Below are positions 24,774-30,190 of a DNA stretch of 30,190 nucleotides, piece after piece. The stretch covers positions 1 through 30,190 of the forward strand of contig PBSR01000042.1 of assembly GCA_002726335.1 (NCBI GenBank). The letters run 5' to 3'. Under the pieces are notes generated by a model. The model was not told the origin of the DNA. It saw nothing but the letters and a program-made list of their open reading frames with translations, and searched no databases. Numbering within the stretch: position 1 is the stretch's first letter; every line of letters begins with the position of its first letter. A program made the position numbers and the translations under genes. Origin of the DNA: Gemmatimonadaceae bacterium. Lineage in GTDB: Bacteria; Latescibacterota; UBA2968; UBA8231.

Positions 24774-25988
24774 CTACAGCGATTCTTCTTCCCCGACGCC
24801 TCTGGCGACTCGGTGCCAGCCGATGGCTGCCAGCAGTGCTACCACGGGGTACGATGCTGCGGGCAGAGCACCGGCCAGCCAGCTGACCGCTCCAATCAAT
24901 CCTGACATCATACCCTTGGACGCACGGTAACCGAAGGCGTCGATCACCTCCTTGGCGCGGTAGCGTGCATCGTAGGGCAGGGGCATGTAGAGCACTTCCT
25001 TGGCCGCCCGGAACAACGAGTAGTCGACAGCCTTGAAGAGGATGTAGACGCCGGCGGCGATGACCAGTCCCGGCTTCAGCAGAACAAGTCCCGCTGCCAC
25101 CATATGCACCAGGGGAATTCCCATGTGGATGTGGCGCAGGGCCACGTACCGCAGCAGCAGGGGGGTGACGACGAACTGCATCACGAAGGCGCAGCCGTTG
25201 AGCAGGGCGTGGAGATTGCCCAGGTAGGCGGTGCGCTCGTCGCGAAGGGGGATGGCATCGGCCAGCATCCCGTTGAAGCACAGGTCGAGGACAGTCGACA
25301 CCGTCTGCGTCAGCAGAATCAGCAGCCCCAGGCGCAGCAGCACGCGATGCCGGCGAAACAAATCCAGTGCGAGGGAGCCGTGGGCTGATCTCGCCTCTGT
25401 CTCACCACGGGGCGTGCCACCCAGACGGTAAGCCAGCAGGCCCAATGCGGTAGCTGGCAGCAGTGAACCCGCCGTGAGCAGGACCAGGGGCTCGGTACCG
25501 ACGATGGGCGCCAGACGTCCCACGGTGAGCCCGCCGAGAATCGCTCCGATCGAGGCCAGACCGCAGATCGGGCCGTTGACGCGTTTGGCCTCGGCAGGCC
25601 TGAGGGTGCTGTTGATGAAGCTCCAGTACTGCTCGATGATGAGGACGATGTAGCCTTCGCGCAGGATGTAGAGCAGGGCGCTGGCCGGCCCACCCGCGAA
25701 AGGCAGTGCCGCCCAGCACAGTGCGAGCACCATGGCGGAGATCAGACTGCAGGCCGCCAGTGTCCGCCGGGCCCCGAGCCACGTCAGCAACAGTCCGTAG
25801 CCGTAGAGCATGACCACCGTGCCCACCGGGGACAGGGCCATCACCCAGGGCAGAGACGCGGTGCCATAGTGCGCGACAATCAGCGATGTCGAGGCGCTGC
25901 GCACGGCCTCGTAGCCGAAAAGCAGAAAGGCCGCTGCCGCGGCGATGGCGACGGCAGCAGCGAGTCTTCGGGATTCGATTCCTGTCAC
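24774..25988 (-). CDS. MFS-type transporter related to ATP:ADP antiporters
   Basis: A membrane protein of about 404 aa with some 12 hydrophobic segments (for example AAAVAIAAAAAFLLFGY and LILLTQTVSTVLDL). The signature EVLYMPLPYDARYRAKEVID, followed by AFGYRASKGMMSGLIG, matches the AAA-family MFS transporters related to nucleotide (ATP/ADP) translocases. Free-living bacteria carry such relatives with unknown substrates, so nucleotide transport is not established. Two starts are possible: GTG 25988, one nt after the upstream phosphatase stop, or GTG 25997, overlapping it by 8 nt. Neither has a strong ribosome site, as expected for coupled translation. The gene is convergent with fliG. Confidence 0.82.
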   Translation of the reverse strand: MTGIESRRLAAAVAIAAAAAFLLFGYEAVRSASTSLIVAHYGTASLPWVMALSPVGTVVMLYGYGLLLTWLGARRTLAACSLISAMVLALCWAALPFAGGPASALLYILREGYIVLIIEQYWSFINSTLRPAEAKRVNGPICGLASIGAILGGLTVGRLAPIVGTEPLVLLTAGSLLPATALGLLAYRLGGTPRGETEARSAHGSLALDLFRRHRVLLRLGLLILLTQTVSTVLDLCFNGMLADAIPLRDERTAYLGNLHALLNGCAFVMQFVVTPLLLRYVALRHIHMGIPLVHMVAAGLVLLKPGLVIAAGVYILFKAVDYSLFRAAKEVLYMPLPYDARYRAKEVIDAFGYRASKGMMSGLIGAVSWLAGALPAASYPVVALLAAIGWHRVARGVGEEESL

Positions 25989-25989
25989 G

Positions 25990-26640
25990 TCAGCCACAAT
26001 CGAGAATGAGCCGGGCGATGTCGCGCACGTCGGCCGCCGGCAGGTGCCGGGTGGTCGTCGGCAGCTCGGCCAGCAGCTCCGGTCCAACGAACACCGGAAG
26101 GCCGGCGGCGTGCAGGAGCGGTAGATCCCCGCGCGAATCCCCCACAGCGGCTACCTGTCGGCGTGACAACCCGGCCGTTCCGAGCCTGGACTCGAGCCAC
26201 CGGGACTTGTCCTCGGGCCATACGTGTCCGATGCTGCCGTCCGGCTCGAGAGACGTGCCGATCCAGGCGCTGGCGCCGAGCTGCCCGGCGAACCACTCCA
26301 CGGCAAATCCCCAGGTCACCGACAGAATGGCGATCTCGATACCCGCCTCGACGAGAAGGGCGAACCCCTCCCGTGCCCCAGGCGCCAGACGTGCCTGCGC
26401 CGCAAAGTCCTGAAGCTCAGCGGGTGTGTGATCCTCGTACCACGAGACCATCTCGGCGCGGGCGAGCAACTGCGCCTCGAGATCGGTGGCCGTCGCCTCG
26501 AGTTCGCGCATACGGTCGAGACGGCCGAGGCGACGGGCGAGAACTTCACACACGGTGTCGCCGCGCAACAACGTACCGTCCAGGTCGAAGGCGACCAGAC
26601 GGATGCCGGATGGGCCAGGGGGGCACTCGTGCTGTTTCAC
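25990..26640 (-). CDS. HAD-superfamily phosphatase (SerB-like subfamily I)
   Basis: This soluble phosphohydrolase has the catalytic motif I VAFDLDGTLL (nucleophile Asp19, acid Asp21). Motif II is IAILSVTWG (Ser), the Lys is in WPEDKSRWLESR, and motif IV is VAAVGDSRGDLPLLHAAG. The helical cap between motifs I and II fits the phosphoserine-phosphatase type. The substrate is unknown. The start is uncertain: GTG 26640 gives 216 aa and begins just before the Rossmann fold, while TTG 26694 adds 18 residues. Neither has a good ribosome site. Its stop abuts the transporter start, so the two form a two-gene unit. Confidence 0.85.
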   Translation of the reverse strand: MKQHECPPGPSGIRLVAFDLDGTLLRGDTVCEVLARRLGRLDRMRELEATATDLEAQLLARAEMVSWYEDHTPAELQDFAAQARLAPGAREGFALLVEAGIEIAILSVTWGFAVEWFAGQLGASAWIGTSLEPDGSIGHVWPEDKSRWLESRLGTAGLSRRQVAAVGDSRGDLPLLHAAGLPVFVGPELLAELPTTTRHLPAADVRDIARLILDCG

Positions 26641-26664
26641 GAGGGGACAGAAAGGAGAGGAGAG

Positions 26665-26766
26665 ATGGGGCGCAAGTCGAGCTGCGACGCTCAACCGGAG
26701 GCGGGGGTCATCATGGCCCTTGCCTCTTCTTTGATGATATGGATCAGCCGTGCCCGAGGGGTCTGA
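26665..26766 (+). CDS. Candidate 33-aa small membrane peptide with a very strong ribosome site
   Basis: ATG 26665 is preceded by the purine-rich stretch AAAGGAGAGGAGAG, the strongest-looking ribosome site in the window. The 33-aa product starts MGRKSSCDAQPEAG, continues with a hydrophobic segment (VIMALASSLMIWI) and ends SRARGV. Basic ends around a single hydrophobic helix fit a small inner-membrane peptide. It is divergent from the HAD phosphatase and convergent with the next small exported protein. No family is known to me, and the purine run could be fortuitous. Confidence 0.3.
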   Translation: MGRKSSCDAQPEAGVIMALASSLMIWISRARGV

Positions 26767-26777
26767 CCGAGAGGCGG

Positions 26778-27077
26778 TCAGTCGCTCAGGACGCTGTCAG
26801 CAGGGCCCCGCTCCGGAACCACGCGGGATGGCTCCGGCACGATGAGGGGCATGGAGAACTCTCCAAAGGGCGAGACTCGGGGCATGTACAGACCTGTCGC
26901 GGAGGGGACAATTCTGGGCATGTTGTCCAGGGGATGGATATAGATGCCAGGGCTGATAGCCGGCTGTGGCGCTACGGCCTGGACTGCGCCCTCTCTCGCA
27001 GTGTGGATTGGTTCGTCCGAGTTGGTGGTCAGGCCCAATGTCGCTGCGGTAGCCACGAGAACGGATAGGATCTTCAC
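26778..27077 (-). CDS. Small exported Pro-rich protein of unknown function
   Basis: The 99-aa product begins with a signal peptide (MKILSVLVATAATLGLTT). The mature region is rich in Met-Pro and Ile/Val-Pro pairs, with loosely repeated units: DNMPRIVPSATGLYMPRVSP, then FGEFSMPLIVPEPSRVVP. The GTG start has GGAGGG 7 nt upstream, which supports real translation. The neighbours (HAD phosphatase, response regulator) give no clear functional link. I do not recognise a family; a periplasmic or surface-exposed unstructured protein is the simplest reading. Confidence 0.65.
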   Translation of the reverse strand: MKILSVLVATAATLGLTTNSDEPIHTAREGAVQAVAPQPAISPGIYIHPLDNMPRIVPSATGLYMPRVSPFGEFSMPLIVPEPSRVVPERGPADSVLSD

Positions 27078-27224
27078 GTCATGCCCTCCGTGAACTGTCT
27101 TGCCTCAATATAGCCATCTCACCCGAGAGGTACACCCAGGGCTCTTCTCTTCACGGTGTTCCATGATGCTGGTGGCCTGGTGCCGGGGAGTGGCCCCCAG
27201 GCTGTTCCCGTTGCCGCTCCGCCA

Positions 27225-27614
27225 TCAGTGCAGGAGCCGAAACTGACTCAGCACCTCCTCCAGTTCGTCTATCCTGGTGGGCTTCCTGATCACGCGATCC
27301 GCACCCATTTCGAGGAGCCTGTCGGTAACCTCATCAGTAGCGAAGCCAGAGACGGCGATGATGGGGATCTGGCGGTCGTGGGCACGAACGCGCCGGATGA
27401 GTTCCTCGCCTCGGGTCGGCATCTGCAGATCGGTCAGAATGGCCACAACGTGTGTCGCAGGGAGCTGATCGAGGAACGGCTGAGCATCAGAGTAGCACTC
27501 GACATCGTAGCCAGTCAGGACGTGCACCAACCTTGCGAGAGTCTCTCTGACGATAAGTTCGTCATCGACTACGACGATCTTGCCCTCGCCAGGCATCCGC
27601 TCCCTTGCCGCCAT
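27225..27614 (-). CDS. Single-domain response regulator (CheY-like receiver)
   Basis: This 129-aa receiver domain has no output domain. The acidic pocket is Asp17-Asp18 (IVVVDDELIVRETL), the phospho-acceptor is Asp62 (AILTDLQMP), the switch hydroxyl is Ser89 (IIAVSGFATDE) and the conserved Lys is Lys111 (VIRKPTRIDEL). All key residues are present, so phosphorylation by an unlinked histidine kinase is likely. ATG 27614 (GAAGGTG upstream) or ATG 27596 (GGGAG upstream) could be used. No kinase or chemotaxis gene is nearby, though a stand-alone fliG lies about 2.5 kb away. Confidence 0.92.
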   Translation of the reverse strand: MAARERMPGEGKIVVVDDELIVRETLARLVHVLTGYDVECYSDAQPFLDQLPATHVVAILTDLQMPTRGEELIRRVRAHDRQIPIIAVSGFATDEVTDRLLEMGADRVIRKPTRIDELEEVLSQFRLLH

Positions 27615-27749
27615 ATCACCTTCGCCTCGTTCGACACGTGCTGCTCGCGATCCGCTGAGATGGAGGGGTCGCTTCGTACACTGACGCGTGAGCCTGTCAA
27701 AGGTGAGATGGGACCATGCCGTATGCCTTCATGTCGACTCCCAGGCATA

Positions 27750-28207
27750 TCATGCCGCGCCGTCGGTCCGCTCCAGTAAATAACTGCGCAGCCTGACGGC
27801 GATCGGAGTGAGTTCATGGCTTTCCAGAGGCGACGGCACGTCATCGCCAAGGGCCGAGAACACAGCGGGACCGTTGAGTTCGGGGGGCGAGTCATGAGCC
27901 ACCGAAACGACATGAAAGTGCACATGCTGGAATCCCTGACCCTCGGCAAACTGCATGACATACTCCTTCTTCGATTGCAGGATGCCGTGAAGGCCGGCGG
28001 TTACATGGTGTAGGAGACTGCCGTACTCCACCATCTCCTCGGTGATCAGGTCGTGCAATGCTTCACAATGGCGGTTTAGTACCAGGACGACCCAACCCCT
28101 AACACTGGTGGGATGGACGTGCTCTACGGTCCAGTACTTGTGTCCGTAGTATCCTCGGTGCGTTCGTCAGGCTGATCTGACCACTCAGAGCTGCACACGT
28201 GCGACAT
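27750..28207 (-). pseudogene. HIT-family hydrolase gene interrupted by a single-base frameshift
   Basis: HIT proteins are nucleotide hydrolases or transferases with an H-x-H-x-H active site, here QHVHFHVV. The C-terminal frame reads back past any ATG through KYWTVEHVHPTSVRGWVV, then LVLNRHCEALHDL, all HIT-like, but starts at a stop and has no start codon apart from TTG 28058 inside the domain. A different frame from ATG 28207 supplies MSHVCSSEWSDQPDERTED and then diverges. Adding one T near 28149-28153 would join them as ERTED-YYGHKYW. The gene is therefore a recent pseudogene, or a base is missing in the sequence. The intact product would be about 150 aa. Confidence 0.7.
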
Positions 28208-28291
28208 TCATCATAGCCATCCGACAAGTCGTTCAATCGTTGTCCATTCCTGGCGGAGAGGCGGCCCCCCTTCAGTCGTTCAACCCGGGAG

Positions 28292-29494
28292 TCACCAGCC
28301 CTTCACGTCGGCAACACTGTTTCGACTGCTCCGGGTCCGGTGACCTTTGACCGCTGGATCAGGCGATCTTTCCGTCCTGAGCGAGGCGGTGTTCGGCGAT
28401 TCTCTCCACGCATCGCTCCAGAATGCAGCGGATCTCCGGGTCCCTCTCCTGCGCGCTCGGGCGGAGATGACCACTTCGAGGGGATAGTGGTAGGCCATCT
28501 CCCCGGCCCCCGCACCCACCGCCGCGAAGCGTCGTACGGATCTGCTTCTGTCGAAGAGCATGGCTGCGAGAAGGGGCGCGAATTCCTCGCAACGGCGCTT
28601 CTCCGGAGCATCGAGCCGAAGAAGCGCCCGCACGGCGTAGCCTCGCACTTTCTTGTTCGTATCCTGCAAGCCCCGCTTGATCAATTCGATCAACTTCTCA
28701 GTGGCTGGCACCTTCGAGATGCGCACAGCCATCAGGGCCCAGGCGCGGCTGCGGGAGTGAGGCAGATCGAGGGCGCGCTCCACTCCCGGGACGCCGTCCT
28801 CGCCGATCCGCCGCAGTTCCTCGAGGACGGCCATACGATCCGTCCCCGGACTCTCATGCAGGTTCAGCATCCGGAAGACACGTTCGGAGAAGTCCGGGCT
28901 GGGTCTGTCCTGCCTCAGTACGTCCTCAACCATGGTCAACAGTCTTTCGCTCAGTTTCTCACGCGCCGCGTGCAGTCGGTATTTCACCGTGCCTGCCGGC
29001 ACCTCCAGGATGCGCGCCACTTCCTCGAGGCGGTAGCCGTTGAGGTAGTAGAGCGACACCGTTTCGCGCTGCGTCGGGCTCAGGGCGGCCACCGCCTGTC
29101 GCACCTGCAGTCGGAGCTCCCCGCGTTCCAGGGAGGCATCCGGTTCGGTGTCCGACGTCTGGCCAAGCCCCGCGGCAGCCGGTGCATCCGGGTGGTCTCC
29201 GGCGCCAGCCAGAGAGTGCTCGGCATGTCGTCCGTTGCGTCGCACCAGATCGATACACCGGTGCACGGCGATCGACCGCAGCCATGGTCCCAGACGGGCT
29301 GGGTCCCGCAGGTCGGCGAGTCGCTCCCAGCCTTCCACGAGCACACCCTGGGTGATATCCTCGGCATCGTGCACATGTCCCAGGCGGCCCATGGCGACGC
29401 CGAAGAGGGTGTCCTTGTAGCGCTCGATGATCGGCACGTAGGCCTCGGGACCCCCCTCGAGAGCGGCGGCCACGAGGGACGCGTCTTCAGTCAT
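28292..29494 (-). CDS. ECF-like sigma factor with C-terminal HEAT-type repeats; frameshift near the 3' end
   Basis: Sigma region 2 (EAYVPIIERYKDTLFGVAMG, DAEDITQGVLVEGWERL, PWLRSIAVHRCIDLVRR) and region 4 (ALSPTQRETVSLYYLNGYR, then LEEVARILEVPAGTVKYRL) are clear. Residues after about 215 form HEAT-like units: AVLEELRRIGEDGVPGVERA, LIELIKRGLQDTNKKVRGYA and LLAAMLFDRSRSVRRFAA. After PLEVVISARA the frame turns Arg/Ser-rich to its stop at 28292. A shift at the GCGCGC run (28451-28456) gives QERDPEIRCILERCVERIAE and a stop at 28359, the more natural end. ATG 29494 has GGAGAGG upstream; ATG 29518 lacks one. A regulator tuned by its repeat domain is inferred. Confidence 0.8.
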   Translation of the reverse strand: MTEDASLVAAALEGGPEAYVPIIERYKDTLFGVAMGRLGHVHDAEDITQGVLVEGWERLADLRDPARLGPWLRSIAVHRCIDLVRRNGRHAEHSLAGAGDHPDAPAAAGLGQTSDTEPDASLERGELRLQVRQAVAALSPTQRETVSLYYLNGYRLEEVARILEVPAGTVKYRLHAAREKLSERLLTMVEDVLRQDRPSPDFSERVFRMLNLHESPGTDRMAVLEELRRIGEDGVPGVERALDLPHSRSRAWALMAVRISKVPATEKLIELIKRGLQDTNKKVRGYAVRALLRLDAPEKRRCEEFAPLLAAMLFDRSRSVRRFAAVGAGAGEMAYHYPLEVVISARARRRGTRRSAAFWSDAWRESPNTASLRTERSPDPAVKGHRTRSSRNSVADVKGW

Positions 29495-29520
29495 TTCCCT
29501 CTCCATCATCTGGCGCATAG

Positions 29521-29544
29521 TATAGTCGCGGCACCGAGTCCTGA
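29521..29544 (+). promoter_or_regulatory. TATA-type promoter-like motif upstream of the M42 gene, matched upstream of the first sigma gene
   Basis: The 24-bp segment begins TATAGT and ends GCACCGAGTCCTGA. It matches 18 of 24 positions of 4559-4582, which begins TATACT and ends GCCACCGAATCCTGA just upstream of the first sigma gene. No -35-like hexamer is visible 16-18 nt upstream in either case. It may be a shared promoter or regulatory element, or coincidence. Confidence 0.25.
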
Positions 29545-29579
29545 GGTTGGGTTTGACTCAAAGAAAGTGGAGATCCGCC

Positions 29580-30190
29580 GTGGAACTGCTGAAGGAATTG
29601 TGTGAGTGCACCGGGATCCCTGGCCAGGAGCAACGCCTGCGCGAGATCGCGCGGCGCGAGCTCGAGCCGCTGGCCGACGAACTCACCGTCGATGCCCTGG
29701 GCAATCTGATCGCCCGCAAGAAGGCGTCGAAGAAGGGCAAGAACACCAGGAAGCTGATGATCGCCGCCCACATGGATGAGATCGGCTTCGTCGTGTCCCA
29801 CATCGACGACAAGGGCTGGTTGCGCCTGGTGCCGGTGGGTGGACACAACCCGCGAAACATGGTCGCTCAGCGGGTGGTGGTGTGCGGCAGGAAAGGGGAT
29901 CTGCCCGGTCTGCTCTATCCGGGCGTACGGCCACCTCACATCGCCACACCGGAGGATCTGAAGAAGGAGTTGAAGGTGAGCGATTTCTTCGTCGACCTGT
30001 GTCTGCCGCCGGCGCGGGTGAAGAAGGAGGTCGAACCCGGCACGATGGTCGTCATCCAGCGGGACTTCGGCGAGATCGGCGATGGCGTCAGCTGCAAGGC
30101 CATGGACAACCGGGTCGCCATGTACGTGATGGTCAGCGCCATGCAGGCGGCCACATCCTTCGGCTTCGAGACCTACGCCGTGGCCACGAC
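29580..30190 (+). CDS. M42-family metallo-aminopeptidase, N-terminal part (cut by window edge)
   Basis: This is a cobalt- or zinc-dependent cytoplasmic aminopeptidase of the glutamyl-aminopeptidase/FrvX type, which form dodecameric TET shells. Visible are the start VELLKELCECTGIPGQEQRL, the catalytic-domain segment DALGNLIARKK, and the metal/catalytic motif KLMIAAHMDEIGFVVSH (first His ligand and Asp). The PDZ-like insertion is VPVGGHNPRNMVAQRVVV, and KAMDNRVAMYVMV holds the bridging-metal Asp. About 203 codons are present of roughly 350; Glu and later His ligands lie outside. The start is GTG 29580 with GGAG 7 nt upstream. It is divergent from the second sigma gene. Confidence 0.93.
   Translation, partial: MELLKELCECTGIPGQEQRLREIARRELEPLADELTVDALGNLIARKKASKKGKNTRKLMIAAHMDEIGFVVSHIDDKGWLRLVPVGGHNPRNMVAQRVVVCGRKGDLPGLLYPGVRPPHIATPEDLKKELKVSDFFVDLCLPPARVKKEVEPGTMVVIQRDFGEIGDGVSCKAMDNRVAMYVMVSAMQAATSFGFETYAVAT

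Noticed and set aside
28340..29605. 421-codon plus-strand frame
   Set aside because: It is antisense to the sigma-HEAT gene and runs through the M42 start region; no domain recognised.

Overview
The window is a high-GC bacterial chromosome segment. Genes are densely packed on both strands, often joined by 4-nt ATGA or GTGA overlaps, and GTG and TTG starts are common. Enolase-superfamily sugar-acid dehydratase, PhyH-type oxygenase, xylose-isomerase-like TIM barrel, CBM9/DOMON secreted proteins, a large secreted protein with an 'APNPFTPNGDGVND' C-terminal domain and sigma factors with long C-terminal extensions occur together. This recalls uncultured Latescibacterota/Poribacteria-like lineages of the FCB group. 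That placement is inference from gene content; there is no rRNA or other phylogenetic marker here. No tRNA, rRNA, CRISPR array, transposase or integrase was seen.

Layout. 1-4456 (minus): a CzcCBA-type heavy-metal efflux operon (outer-membrane factor, His-rich membrane-fusion protein, RND pump cut by the window edge) preceded by a small Cys-rich protein. 4559-6404: an ECF-like sigma factor fused to a membrane segment and a BtrH/C39-like domain meets a family-2 glycosyltransferase tail to tail, and both lose their 3' ends at the same point (about 5838-5850). 6405-9085: a poorly coding gap with one gene fragment, then a repeat-containing lipoprotein, a GNAT acetyltransferase, a glycerophosphodiester phosphodiesterase and a possible coupled small Cys protein. 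9264-11760 (plus): a coupled trio of secreted barrel-like protein, M24 peptidase and PhyH-type dioxygenase. 11757-15568 (minus): adk, a TPR protein, a DusB-like enzyme, a lipoprotein and a rhamnonate-dehydratase-like enzyme in one probable operon.

15709-20746: secreted carbohydrate-binding or surface proteins, including a 951-aa protein with Ca-binding-type Asp repeats. A 162-bp element with terminal inverted repeats lies at 20756-20917. 20942-23494: a sugar isomerase/epimerase-like TIM barrel and a lipoprotein parvulin chaperone. 23706-24762: a stand-alone FliG with a hairpin terminator. 24774-27614: an ATP:ADP-antiporter-like transporter, a HAD phosphatase, a small exported protein and a single-domain response regulator. 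27750-29494: a HIT-family gene split by an apparent frameshift and a second ECF-like sigma factor with HEAT-like repeats whose 3' end is also frameshifted. 29580 to the end: the N-terminal part of an M42 aminopeptidase.

The most unusual content is the pair of sigma factors with long, different C-terminal modules, particularly the sigma-TM-BtrH/C39-like fusion. Four separate lesions (a missing start codon, a shared truncation point and two single-step frameshifts) need to be separated into real gene decay and assembly error.
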